Assembly (NCBI GenBank): GCA_026184415.1
Contig: CM047946.1
Location: 1,116,001 to 1,180,000, forward strand
DNA from: Trichothecium roseum
Lineage: Eukaryota > Ascomycota > Sordariomycetes > Hypocreales
Direction of reading: 5' to 3'
DNA length: 64,000 bases
Below the pieces are notes generated by a model. That model worked only from the letters and a program-made list of their open reading frames with translations. It did not search any database and was not told the DNA's origin. Positions 44,384 to 56,605 of the stretch are shown here, one piece after another. Each line of letters opens with the position of its first letter. Position 1 is the stretch's first letter. A program made the position numbers and the translations under genes.

Positions 44384-44897
44384 AGGGGACGAAGAAGAAG
44401 GAAAAAAATACAGCAAAGAGAGAGGGGGAGAGAGAGGGAAAAAAAAGACGCTTTTTCGCATTGCTCTGGGTTACGGGGTATTTGTCTGGGACTTTGTTCG
44501 GGGGGAGGGAAGCCATGTTGTTTCCTGGCAACTTTGAAAGAGTTTTTTTTATATGTCTACGGCATTGGCGTTTTCTTTTCTTTTCTACTCTCAAGGTAGT
44601 GAAATGGGATTTGCACTATCTGGGTTCATCGTTTAAACTGTGGTGATTTGTATCTGTGACTTCCTCTGACCCGTTACACTGCAAAAAACCCCAGTGTTCT
44701 AGTAGATGGGGGAAAAGAAGGTATGGACAAAGACGGCAAGGCAACAGGGGACGAGTGGGTAAGACTAAAAGGTGGTAAGGAATCTTTTTAAACGCCGGTA
44801 TGAGCTGAAAAAATGTATATCTAGACAACAATGGAAGTCACCAAACCAAAAAAGCACTCCGTCGTGGTGGCAGACAAGTGGTACGTACTGCCGCACA
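44384..44897. other. Convergent RLP24 / RRP5 3' region
   Basis: 514 bp between two stop codons; purine- and T-rich, consistent with two 3' UTRs. No gene. Confidence 0.6.
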
Positions 44898-47800
44898 TCA
44901 CTCCTCCATCTCGTCCTCCTGGGCCGCGGCCTCGGCCTCCTTCCTGGCCTTGAACTGCGCGGCCCACTCCGCGGCCTTGGCCATGACCTTCTCCTCGCCC
45001 TTCTTATCCAGCGTCTTCTCCCAGCTTGCCCAGCGGCGGAACCACTTCTCGGCCTGCTGCGGCTTGAGGCCCCGGACCTTTGTCCTCCGCTCGAAGACGT
45101 CCCGGACGGCCTTGGGGTCCGCCTTGGTGAGCCCAGACTCGAGGTCCAGCAGCTGCGACCAGACGTCGCCCTTCTTGGGGTACGCGGCCAGCAGGCCCTC
45201 GAACATGGTGCGGCCGCGCTCGGGCTCGCCGTTGGGCGAGCGGAACTCGAGCGCCGCGAAGCGGGAGATGATGGCCTGCTGGTGCAGCGTGCCGAGCTTC
45301 TGCGTCGCGCGCGGTAGCAGGGCGCGGGCCTGCGCGGGCTGGTTGCGGGTTACGTGGAGGAAGTGGGCGTAGTTCATCCAGACGCCGGGGGACTTGGCGC
45401 CAAACTTCTTGACGGTCGCCTCGAACAGAGCTTCAGCATCCTAAGTAAAGGGGTTAGCTGCGTGTGGATGGCGAGAGAGGGATAGAGAAGGGGGGGGAAG
45501 GGGAAAGGAAGGGTTAGTTCTTACCTTGAGCTTATCTGACTGAATATAGATACTAGCCAGTCGCTCATGGACTTCTTGCTCGTCATTGTACTGGCAAGCC
45601 CGCTTGAAGACGTCTTCGACGGTCTGCTTGTTCCCGTAGACAACCTCCAAGTTGAGGTAGGCGACCCAGACGTTGAGCTTCTCCGTCTCCTCGCGGATGT
45701 TGATGCTCTTAATAGCACGCTCGGCAACCTCCCTCGCCTTGGACAGCTCGCTGACCTGCATCTGGAAGGCCATGTAGGCGATCCAGAGCTCCGAGGAGTC
45801 GGGCTGGCCGAGCAGTAGACGCTCGTAGTCGCTGGACGTTTGAGGGCCGTTGACGTCAAGTTCGGCTGTGCGATCAATTTCGATTTCGTTCTTCTTCCGC
45901 TGCTGCTTCTTCTTGGGCTTGTCCTTACCCTTCGCGGCCGCCTCATCCTCGTCTTCTGAGGCTGAGTCGTCAAAGGGGTCCGCAGACCAAGCATGCTTCT
46001 TACCAGCAGCAAGGCCATTGCTCTTCTTGGGTGCCTCATCGTCGTCACCACTATCCATCTCTTCATCGTCATCACCCTCGTCCTCATCTTCATCTTCCTC
46101 ATCCTCGTCTTCCTCAGAATCGTCATCATCTAGACCGACGATCCTGAGTGAGGCACCACCATCCCTCATCTCCACATCGCCATCCTCACTCCCATCCTCA
46201 AGGGCAGCACCATCATCAGAATCCATATCAGTGTCATCATCCTCGAAAAGAGAAGGCTTTAGTCCGAAGCTGATCCTCTTCTGATCGGGCTTAATGTCTA
46301 GGACGTATGCCTTGACAAGATCGCCTTCTTTATAGAGCTTGGTTGCATCTGCGACAGGTTTCTCAGCCATTTGACTACGGTGAGCTAGGCCGCTAACGTT
46401 GGCAGAGTTGTCAACGACGATAAAGGCGCCAAAGTCTTGTACGCTGCGAACCTTGCCTGTGATGACCTGGCCCTTCTTTATATCGTTGAACGATAGAGGC
46501 GGGGTGTAATCTTCGTTGACAACCGAGTTCTTCAAGCTGAGCTCAACCTGCTTAGTAGCAGGGTCTACGGCAATGACACGGCCCTTGACAAGTTGGTCCA
46601 CCTGGAAAGAATCTTTCCATTCTTTCAAGAACCTATCTGAAAGATTGGCAATCTTGACAAGGGCGGAGACTTGCCCACCCAAAAGAACAAACAGACCCTT
46701 GTCGGTGATGTTCTTGACAAACCCACGGACTATATCTCCAGATGAGAGCTGCGATACTTGCGTGATCTCCTTGTCAACTACCGGTAATGTCGAGCTCATG
46801 ATGCGGGACGGTCTCATGGAGAGACGGATCTTCTTATTGTGGGGGTCCACATCAACAACCGAGACACGCACCACGTCTCTGTTCTTGATCTTCGTGTTGT
46901 CGATTTCGCTATAGTTATCTGCCATGTCTGGAAGATGAACTGGCCCGGAAACAGTCTCGCTGAGCTTGACCATGACTTGTCGCTCATTGACCTTGGTGAC
47001 TGTGCCAGGAAGGATCATCTTAGGCTTCAGAGAAGCCCACTCGATAGCTTTGGATGAGCCAGATGTTCGGGCAGAAAGATCAAGGTGGTTATTCTTGGCA
47101 TCGACAGCAGTAACTCGAACCTTGAGAGCACTGCCGACGGGGAAGTTACCAGCGAGGTCACCAAGCTGAGATACGTCATCTGTGGCCTCAATGGCCGGCA
47201 CACGGCCGCGAACATTGGGGGCGAGATTAACCCAGAGGTGTTGAGGAGAAACGTTATTGACGAAAGCGATGTGAATATCGCCAACCTTGAGCTTATCCAA
47301 GGAGAGGAGACTTGGCTTATCCGCGTCAAGATCAGAAGTCTTGGCGGTTAGCTCAAGAACTGAGTGAGCCGACCTGTGTGTGATGGGTAGGAAACGATGG
47401 TCCTTGGCATCATGGACACCGAGAACTCTGACCTTTAGCTGCTGCTTCTTCTTGATAGTACTCAACGGATCTTTAACGTCTTCAATCTGGTCCCAGCTGT
47501 CAAAAAAGTTGGATATGTCGATTCGCCCCTGAACATTACTGTCCACAATCTGCACATTTAACTGAGTGTCTTTGACCGATGTAATTCTAGCCTTTGTGAT
47601 GCTTCCCCATTCGAGACTATCGTTTGCTGCGGGCTTTTCCTTTGTCTTGCCGCTCGTTGGCTCGCTCGCACCGGAGGCAGGGGCAACGACGAGACGCTTG
47701 AGATCTTGGATGACACTGATGATTCTGGTCTCAATGGACTGGCCTTTGAACATGCCAAAGTCCTTTTGGGCCTGCGCATCGGACGGTAAACGAGCTCTGG

Positions 47801-50356
47801 GCAGTAGCGCATGTATCCCGCCAGCAAACTGCACAAAAACGGCCGTTGGAGTGATGTTTCTGACGAAGCCTGGAACCACCTTGCCCTCCTTAGCATCGTC
47901 AAAGTTGGTGAGGAGGTTCTTTTCTTGAGATGCGGCCACCAGACTAGGCTTCTTGGTAAGAACAATCGTTCTACGCTCGTCATGCTTATCAATGACCATG
48001 AGCTCAGACAAAGTCTGGCCCACGGAAATATGTTTGAGCGCATACTGGCTTTTCGATGCAGACTTATCGGTAAGGTGGCCCGCGGGCAACGTAGCTTTGA
48101 GACCACTCTCTGAAAGTTCAACGTATACTTGGTCCTCAGTCTTCTGGGTCACAGTGGCAGAGACGAAGTCGCCAATCTGAAGTTTCTTGAGGGCCGCCTG
48201 CTTGTCAAGGCCGAAAGCGGCTGGGTCTTTGCAGGAGACAACCAACCGTCTCGTTTCTGGATCAACGTCAAGAACGTGTACTGAGACAACCTGGCCGAGA
48301 CGGAAGTGTTCCGAAGGATCTCGAATGTAGGCCTCGCTCATCTCTGAGACCGGCAAGAAACCTCGAACCTTGTTGTAGAACTGAATATGAGCGCCAGATG
48401 CTTGCAGTCTATCAATAGTTCCAGGAACCTGCATGCCGATGCTGAGTTCATCGTAGGACTTGACAACGGGAGCTTCCGAGTTGACGAGCGTCTTCTTCAT
48501 GGTGAGACGCATCCGCTTCCTCCACAAATTCTTTGACAGCACCCTCGCCTTAACCTTCATGCCCGTCCTGAACTTCTTCTCAGGATGCTGCAGCTTAACG
48601 TCGGAAAGATGGCGCTCGGCAACAAAACCAGTAACGCCCTCGGCGATCTTTAGAATAACACCCGACACACCATCTTCGTTGATTACCAGCTTTTCAATCT
48701 CACCAGTGACAACGGCACCGATAGGAACGTCTTCGAGACGAATATACTGTTGCTCCAGGATAGTCTTCTGGAAAGACACCTGGAAAAGACCATCCACTTC
48801 GTTGTAGCCAACAATCCTACCCTTGTGGATAGATTCGCGCTGGTAAGGTCCGCTGGTCTCATACAGAGCATCTATCTTGCCATCCTTGACTCTGGAAATA
48901 TGAACAAAACCAGGCAGTCCGGATTTGCCAAGATCAACATACAGGCCGATCTCAGGCTCCACGTGCCTGACCTTGCACTCCTCTACCAGAGAGGAGATGG
49001 GTAGAACATCAGTAGGCGCCTTCTTGCCCTTTGCCTCCTTCAATTGCAGAGACTTGATGTGGGGGAGCACTGAAATGCCTATCTTAGGTTCCTTGCTGCC
49101 CGGGAACGTGCAGATCACCCTGGCCTTGACCCTTGTTCCGATCTTGGCCACACCATCAATATCAGCCCCGTCAGGTCCAACACCCGAATGGATGAGATCC
49201 GCCGTGGCGTCTAGGTGGCCCAGGATTTTACCAGAAAATCCTCGTCTCCCATTGTCCGAGACGAGAACGTCAGCCAAAGTACCGGGCAGGAAAGTGTTGA
49301 TTGTTGTCGCCTCAGCTGGTGCCGCCTTGGAGTTGGTGATACGCTTTTCGAGGAGCGAAAGCTGGATAACCTTGCCATTCGCACCCTTGCCAGTTACGGA
49401 GCACAGGAAGACAGCACCAGGCTGAAGACGTTCCTCGCCAAATGTTTTGTCTACCTCCGACTTGGGCAAAAACGCACTCGTCTTGTCCATGCCAATATCC
49501 ATGACGTATCCTCGATCCTCGACACTCGCTATCGTTGCCATGACTGTAGCATTGGGTACAAGATCATCGGCTTGCAGGCTACCATTGGTTTCGGTGGGCT
49601 GCAATGAAAGTCCAATCTTTGGTCTTCCCCTTCTAGTCGCCGATTCGTCTACAGTTGAAACCACAGCAACTCTAAGATATTGCCCAATGGTATATACGGA
49701 TTTGAGGTCGACGTCAGCCTCCTCGTCTGAATCGTCGTCTTCTTTATCGTCTTTGGCGTTTTCGTTTAGTCTTTGCACTAACTGGCTGGAAATCTGCAGG
49801 ATTGAGACATGGCCGGTGAGGTTATTAGGTAGCGTAATTTCGAGGTTGAGATGGTTAATGCGTGACACTTGTCCAAGAATGAGCTGGCCGTTTACGAGTT
49901 TCTACTTCTTGTTAATACTCTAGATAATAAGAAGACAGTTGACAAGACTTGGCCTACTTTGAATCTTAGACTCTCGATCCTGACTGAATCTTCTTCTTGC
50001 TTCTCGGCATTCTTTTTATCCCCGCCTTTCGACAATGACTTCTTTCTCTTTTTTTGCGCCACCTTATTACCGGTATGGAATTCCTCTTCGCGAATCGCAT
50101 CGGCTTTAGCTTGCACATGAATCTGTTTGTGCTCCAGAGGTGTCAAGACGCTACCACCCCCTCGGGGAAACATTGGCTCTTCATCTTTAAGAATAGACAC
50201 CAGAGGCGCAGCTTTGGGGGTGTCGGTAGTCTTTTGCGCAGACTTGGGTTCGGGTTTCACATCCTTCTTGGATGGACGAGCTTCCTTTGTGCTCTTTGCC
50301 GACTTTGCAGCGGGAGGATTGCCACCAGGGGCATCCTTCCTCTTAAGTGTGCTCAT
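44898..50356 (-). CDS. RRP5: rRNA biogenesis protein RRP5
   Basis: Large nucleolar assembly factor needed for both 18S and 5.8S/25S processing. Exons 50356-49958, 49901-45525 and 45440-44898 encode 1772 aa. The N-terminus is Lys-rich (KSAKSTKEARPSKKDVKPEP) and includes PMFPRGGGSVLTPLEHKQI, a family hallmark. About twelve S1 RNA-binding repeats follow (for example VVTGEIEKLVINEDG, IRGFVKNITDKGLFVLLGG and ITGKVRSVQDFGAFIVVDNS). Then comes an acidic Asp/Glu tract and a C-terminal HAT/TPR-like region (YERLLLGQPDSSELWIAYMA, VWMNYAHFLHVTRNQPAQA). Both introns are phase 0; the 5' one uses an acceptor right after a TAG, so the upstream frame is closed. Codon use becomes more GC-biased at the C-terminus. 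Shares a short divergent promoter with the hydrolase gene. Confidence 0.96.
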
Positions 50357-50929
50357 AATTGAGGTGTTGGGTGGTTGGTAGGCGCAAAAGAAGCTTTTGC
50401 TGTCCTAGTAATCCATAGAGATCATAGTCAAAATCCAATTGATTGAGAGTCCCTCGAATTTTTTTTTTTGCTAGGTACTCCACCTCCACTGTCTCGCCTC
50501 CACTATCCAAGCTCTGCCAGCCTCCAAAACGGCAGGATCGATTAGGCGATAAGTTGTCGATAAGATGCAGGGCGATAAGAAAACCCCCGACTAGCGCGTC
50601 AGGCCCACCGTGGAAATGGATCCCGTCGCCAGCACGACCACATCACAAGCTTGTCAACGCACATGCAGAGTTGGAAGCGGTGACGGTTGAGGGGCCAATT
50701 TACTCGGCTACCGCCATCAGGTCTTCAGGCACCGCCAAAAAACCAGCCATGACCGACGAACCCGACCCCAGGCCTGCAGCTGCAGACGTGGCAGACAGTC
50801 AAGGTGCCACGCTGGTAGGGATCTGATGGATCTACTGCATCTGTTGGATTCCCTCCATCTTCTGGATTCGTTCTTTCTGTTGCATTCGCTCCATCTTCCA
50901 CTTTCCTGACTTCATCAAACATATTCACC
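50357..50929. promoter_or_regulatory. Bidirectional RRP5 / hydrolase promoter
   Basis: 573 bp between divergent ATGs. The RRP5-proximal side carries three CGATAAG copies (50547-50579). Small repeats of the form GGATTC/TGTTGGATTC lie at 50830-50870. No gene. Confidence 0.55.
50547..50579 (+). promoter_or_regulatory. Three CGATAAG sites
   Basis: CGATAAG at 50547, 50558 and 50573, spaced 11 and 15 bp, all in the same orientation, about 200 bp upstream of the RRP5 ATG. They match the GATA-factor core (GATAAG) and also resemble the yeast PAC element (GCGATGAG) of ribosome-biogenesis genes. Which protein binds is unknown. Confidence 0.5.
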
Positions 50930-53900
50930 ATGTCGTCCAACGTGTTTCGCTGGAAGAGAAAACGGGCTGGGGACGCTCCAGAACCAAAGGCACCTCCAAC
51001 TCCTCCTCATTCCGGTGTCAATAGTTCTGCTGCCTCTGTGAACTCAGCAACGTACTCTACCGGTTCAGCGCCGACGACGCCGAACGATCGACCGCCCATG
51101 CCGCTACAAAGATCATTCACGGAGAGTGTGGTTGTGCAAGATGGAAAGTCTGATCCTGTCAAGATTAAAGGGGTAGGTGATATTTAAAATTCTTGATGCT
51201 GGGGAGAAAGGAGAGAGAGGGAGAGAGGGAGAGAGGCCATCCTGCTGACCTCCTATTTCTACAGCTTCGGCGAACTCCAAGTTGGCTGACTGGGGCCTTC
51301 TCTTCCAAGTCGCCTAACAAGTCAACAGCCTCGACCTCAGTTTCCAAGGAGAGTATTCTAGGGGATAGTGTTCGATCCGAAAAGCCAGACCTTGTCCGCT
51401 TCCCTAGGAGAAGCAGCGATACCAGCAGTCTCCAAGGCAGGGCACGATCAGGATCCGAGTTGTCCCAGATTCCGGAAAGTGGAATCAGTGACTATTTCGA
51501 TGGCAAATCTCCCGAATTGGCAGCTTTTCTTCAGAATAGGGAGAAGCCCCCTACTTCCGAGCCCAGCATACCCGAGGCAACTACGGCTCCACACGCTACG
51601 ACTGCGCCAATCCCTATCGAGTCAAAGCCTCAACCAAAGGTTCGCAGCATGTTGGAGGTGGACCCTGATCCCTCGCCCAAAAGTCAGGTCCAGCCCGAGG
51701 TCATCGAAAAACCGTCAGAAACGGCGGTGGGAGTTCAGCCGGATGCAAGATCAGAGACAAAGGTTGAGGTGGGGCCAGAGACTAAACCCACGCCTAAACT
51801 CCGCAGCATGCTGGATGTCGATCTAAGCCCCGAGGCCACGCCTGGGGTGAAGTCAGATATCAAGCCAGAGATGCGGCAGGAGACGGGGTCAGAAAACAAG
51901 TTGGAAGTCAAGCCTGGCGGTTTTCCGGAACGACGCCCATCGACTCGGTCGTCTCGATCAGAACCCAAGCTGGAGACCATGTACGAGGTTGATGAACCTG
52001 CGCCCGATGTGAAGCCAGAGACAAAACCAGAGATCAAGACGGATGCAGCACCGGTAATAGTGCCCAAGTCCGAGTCGATGCCGGATATTGGATCGGAGCT
52101 TAGGCCTGGCATCATTCGGGAACTCAAACCGGAGACGAAGCCACACATTGAGGTAGAAGCCAATGCAGATGTCAAGCCCGATATCAATGTTGATGTCAAG
52201 GCTGACACTAAGGCCGATGCGAAGCCGGAGGAGGTGAAACCTGATCCTAAGCCGGAGGTCAAGGTCGATTCCTCGCCTGTGCCCAAGCCTGAAGTCAGGG
52301 TGGATACCAAATCCCAGCTCAGGCCTGTGACGAAGCCGAGGGCAAAATCCAGTAACGATCAGGGCGAATCCGACCTGGCGTATCCATCAACTCCACGGTC
52401 TTCAACTTGGGGGGACTGGTTGGCTTGGACTCAATTCACGGAATCACAACCAAACTACAAATCACATGCGGTAGCAGCACCACAAAATACCGAATCTCCA
52501 CAAGAACGTGCAGATCGTCTTCGCCCAAACACAGCTTCGAATTCGCGCTCAATTGATTTTGATGATTCGGACGACCAGCCTCAATCCTCATTATTATCTG
52601 ATCTTTGGGATACGGCTCAGCGCACAGTCGAGGCCGCCATCGAAAGTAGGTGGCCTAGCTCGCCAAAGGAAACGTCTTGCAAGGATTCCGAGGATGGTTG
52701 GGAGCGTTACTACCCACCTCCATCGCACGACCAGGAGCCTGCGCAGCACCAGGAAGCTACTTCAAAAGCGGGATCAAGTTGGGGATTTTGGTCCAAGGAC
52801 CGTCAAGATAACGAAGCAAGTGTTGCTGAGCCTGCTATTAAAGAAACTGTAGTTCGGAGCCAAGGAGTTGAGAAAAGCCCTCCACGCACAATGGAAAGCA
52901 AGGTCGCAGAATCGACTTCGCAGGATACCAAGGAGATCACAGCTGATAACTGTTTACAAGGCAGTGGAACATCTACTTGGGCAAGACTCCCAAGGGTGCG
53001 CTCACGGTCAGGTTCTTTGAGGCGACACAGTGCGTCATTTTCCGGTACATCAACACCAACTGGCCTCGAATCGCCCAAGCTTAACTCTCCTGGGAGACCA
53101 ATTCCTGAGGCTGAGATTCCGCTTAAAGCTCAAAGAAACTTGCTGCTCCCATCCTTTTCTAGCACGTATAGGATGAAAGAAAATCCTTCTATACTGAAAC
53201 AAGCTGCTAGGTTCCTGTTTGGTACCAAAAGGCCTCTCGCGCAACCGGTCTACAGAACAACGGACACACCAAGGATTCGCAAGGCTGTCGCCATTGGAGT
53301 TCATGGGCTGTTTCCTGCACCGTACCTTCGACCGATGATTGGACAGCCCACGGGTACATCTGTACGGTTTGCTGGTCTCTGTGCCGATGCGATCAAGAAA
53401 TGGGCGGACGCGAATGGGAGCTCGGATTGCGAGATCGAGAAGGTTGCATTGGAGGGTGATGGCAAGATCAGCGACAGGGTGGAAAACCTGTGGAAACTTC
53501 TCCTTAACTGGGCTGATGCCATCCGCAGCGCGGACCTCGTCATTATTGCCTGCCATTCTCAGGGAGTACCGGTGTCGGTTATACTTCTTGAGAAGCTGAT
53601 TGATTTGGGCATCATCACTAGAAATAGGGTTGGGGTGTGCGCAATGGCAGGTGTTTCGTTGGGGCCTTTTGCCGATTACAGATCTGGTATCTTTTCTGGC
53701 TCTGCAGCTGAGCTGTGGGACTTTGGGAAGCGTGACAGTGCCATCTCGAAGCGGTTCGAGTTGGCACTGAAGCGAGTTCTCGACCACGGTGCTCACATCA
53801 CCTTTGTCGGTGCAATTGATGACCAAGTCGTACCTCTGGAGGTAAGTAGTAGTCTGATGAGGCATACCGAAACGCTTTATATTCTAACGATTTAACAGTC

Positions 53901-54384
53901 TGCCATATACTCGCCCGCCAATCATCCCAACATATACCGCGCGGTCTTTATTGATGGTCGGGTTCATGCTTCGGACTTCATTTCACACCTGGTCGGCTTT
54001 GCACTGAAACTTCGCAACCTGGGCGTGTCAGACCACGGGCTTATCCGCGAGCTTTCAGTGCCTCTTGCCGGTTCGCTGTACTCTGGTGAGGGCCATTCTC
54101 GCCTGTATTACGACTCCCAGGTGTACGACCTCGCCATCTCGCACGCCCTCCAGACGACGACACCCACCCGGAACGCACCTTGCACCATTACACATCACGA
54201 CGGCGAATCGAACCCGTATCTGCTACCCTGGATTATGAGGGGCCTATTGGAGGAAAATTACGTCAAGACGGAGTTGAGCGGCGAGTCGGAAGAAATTCTG
54301 AGGCAGTTTGACGCTTGGAGACCCACGAATAAAGCTTTGAAGGACGTCAAGTACAGACTTGAAGCCGTTCGATCAAAGTTATGA
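50930..54384 (+). CDS. YML020W-type alpha/beta hydrolase with long disordered region
   Basis: Exons 50930-51172, 51265-53841 and 53899-54384 encode 1101 aa. The first 600 residues are disordered and contain a run of short repeats rich in Lys-Pro-Glu (VKPE, DVKAD and similar), with three copies of a K-(V/L)RSML(E/D)VD-like motif at about 207, 260 and 317. The conserved C-terminal part begins near SRSGSLRRHSASFSGTSTPT and PSFSSTYRMKENPSILKQA, then has RKAVAIGVHGLFPAPYLRPM. The likely nucleophile is Ser in VIIACHSQGVPVS (about 844), the acid Asp in VGAIDDQVVPLE and the His in GRVHASDF. This matches the fungal family of yeast YML020W, an uncharacterised protein. A lipase-like role is inferred from the fold only. 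Confidence 0.87.
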
Positions 54385-54609
54385 AGAGAGACATGTTTGA
54401 CATTTGAACACGATTTACGCAACACAGCGCAGCATAGCATATTATGGAATGGGAGGAAAAAAGGTATAGTTTGAAGGTATATAGTATGGTAAATACCATA
54501 GGCGTTAGGTTACTGCAAGCGAATTTAGATTAGAAGAAATATTATGGACAAATTGCATTTAGAACCCCCTCCTACTTCCGTTCCTAATTCTTTCTATCTC
54601 TTTCGCCCC
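54385..54609. other. Convergent 3' spacer
   Basis: 225 bp between the stop codons of the hydrolase (+) and the esterase (-); A/T-rich. No gene. Confidence 0.6.
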
Positions 54610-56605
54610 CTACAAACAGCTCCAGCATTCGGCTCTGGCCTGGTCATGGCAGGCGCCAAGCCTGGCCTTTGATGGGTACGGGCACGCGATTCTCCGCTCG
54701 GTGTTCCTGTTGAGGCCCGTGATCTCGTAAGGGGTGGTATCCGGGACGGTCCCGTTCTCGACCCACGCGCGCAGCTGGTTGAAGATCTGGTCGGGCTGGC
54801 CGGTGCCCCCGTGGCAGTGGTTCATGCCGGGTATCTCGAAGTAGCGGTAGTAGTCGCGGACGTCGGGGTTGCGGTCCAGCACGGCGGCGTAGTAGCTCGA
54901 CGTGCGCTTGTGCGGGATCAGGGAGTCGTCCTGGGGGTTTTTCGGTGTATCAGCCACAACAGAATACAGGGATGGGGCGTTGAGGTTGAGAAGAAGGAAG
55001 AAAGAAGACGAGGAGGAGGAGGAGGAGGAGGAGGAGGAGGAGGAGGAGGAGGAGGAATGAGTGTGAGTTAGGGTAGTGAGTGATTGAGTGCGTCGACTTA
55101 CAGTCCCGTGAAAGGTGAGCATCTTGCTGCCTGCCCGGCCAAAGTCGTCGAGGTTCACGTCGAGGGTGTCCATGACGGAGGAGAACTCCTGCTTGCCGCG
55201 GTGGACGAGGTCATCGAATTGGGCGTGCGTCAGGGCGGCGAGGTCGGCGTCGGCGTCCTTGGCGAGGAAGTAGCGGACCCATTGCTCGCCGAGGGGCATG
55301 AGGTCCGCGACGCAATTGCTGCTGCTGTTCCCACCCTCAGGGCTGGGGCTGGGGCCGGAGCAGGTGGTGCTGACGAGGGGGAGGAGACCTATGGAGTCGG
55401 GTCTGCTGGCTGTGAGGTCAGATGCGGGCGATAGGCCGGGGTAGTCACCCCTCCCGTCGACGGTGCGGGTGCCGTTCCAGATGGCTTCGACGAGGAGAAC
55501 TGCCGACTCGGTGACCACGGCTGGGGAAGAGGAAGTGTCGTTGCCGACTGTGCAGGGTCGGCCGACGAGCGCGTGGGGGTCGAAGAAGGCGCGGCAGGCG
55601 TCGGGGTCGGCGACGATGCCATCGGTCACGCCGTCGAGAGGGTCGCACTCGGTCCTGGCCGCCTGGGCGAGGACGTCGAGCTCGCACATGTGCGGCGGGG
55701 ACGGGGACAAGGAAGAAGGGCCGCCGCCGCCGGAGCGGGCGAGGTCGTTGAGGACCTGGTTCGGCCAGTAGAGGCTCGAGAGGAGCATGGTCCAGTCGAT
55801 GGCGGGCGCGCCGGCGGTGATGCCGTCGTAGGCGGAGGGGTAACGCTGGGCGAGGGCGAGGCCCTGGCGGCCGCCGTGGGAGCAGCCGGTGAAGTAGGAG
55901 TACTCGGGCGCGCGGCCGTAGAAGTCCTGGACTATGGCCTTGCCTATGACGGACTGTGTTTTGCTTAGCGGTTAGAGATTTTTGCTTTTTCTTCTTCTTC
56001 TTTTCTCCGCTAGGGGGTAGGTGATCAAAGGGGAGAGGGCTTGTTTAGTGGAAAAAGATGAAACTTACGGCATCGTTGAGGGCCACGGAGCCCATGTTCT
56101 GCAGGGCGAAGAGGTCGACGTTGCCGGGGCTCAGCAGGCCCCAGGAGGCGTTGAGCGCGTCGCCGTGGCCGGTACCCGTGTCCGTCGTGAGCGCGGCGTA
56201 CCCGTCGGCCACGGCGGCGGCCATCTGCGAGATGGCCTGCTCCGCCCTGCCCCCGGCCCAGCCGCCGCCGCCGAAAGCGTGCATGCGTCCGTTGTAGACG
56301 CTGCGGTCATCATCATTAGTGCTGCTGCTATTCTCTGAGTCTTGGTCGGGCGGGAGGGCGACGGGCAGCCAGGCCTCGACGTTGACCTCGTCGCCCTGAC
56401 CCGGGTGGGTGTAGGTCACGGTGACGTTGCAGAAGGAGGCGGCGCGGACCTCGGCGTCGGGCTCGTTGGTGCGGGTGCGCGCGGGGACGGAGGCGGAGTA
56501 GCCGGACACGGGGACGGCGGAGACGGAGAGGATCTCGGCGCCGGGGAGGGGCGGGTGGCGGAAGGACGAGGGCGCGCAGGCCCCGAGGAGGCTCGTGGAG
56601 GACAT
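54610..56605 (-). CDS. Tannase / feruloyl esterase family protein
   Basis: Exons 56605-56069, 55953-55102 and 54930-54610 encode 569 aa, joined in phase 0. The nucleophile is Ser in YFTGCSHGGRQGL; the acid is in MLTFHGTDDSLIP and the base in EIPGMNHCHGGTG, with the flanking Cys pair of the CS-D-HC motif present. Other conserved parts are GGGGWAG, VADGYAALTTDTGTG and YDGITAGAPAIDW. Members hydrolyse ester bonds of gallate or ferulate and are usually secreted. Here the first exon starts MSSTSLLGACAPSSF with no clear signal peptide, so an upstream exon may be missing, or the protein may be intracellular. A long frame upstream to 56788 is poor in quality. The second intron holds a GGA/TCC microsatellite. 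Confidence 0.9.
55008..55056. repeat. (GGA)n microsatellite inside the esterase intron
   Basis: About sixteen GGA/GAG triplets in the 171-bp second intron (54931-55101). On the gene strand it is a polypyrimidine TCC run. Confidence 0.9.
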
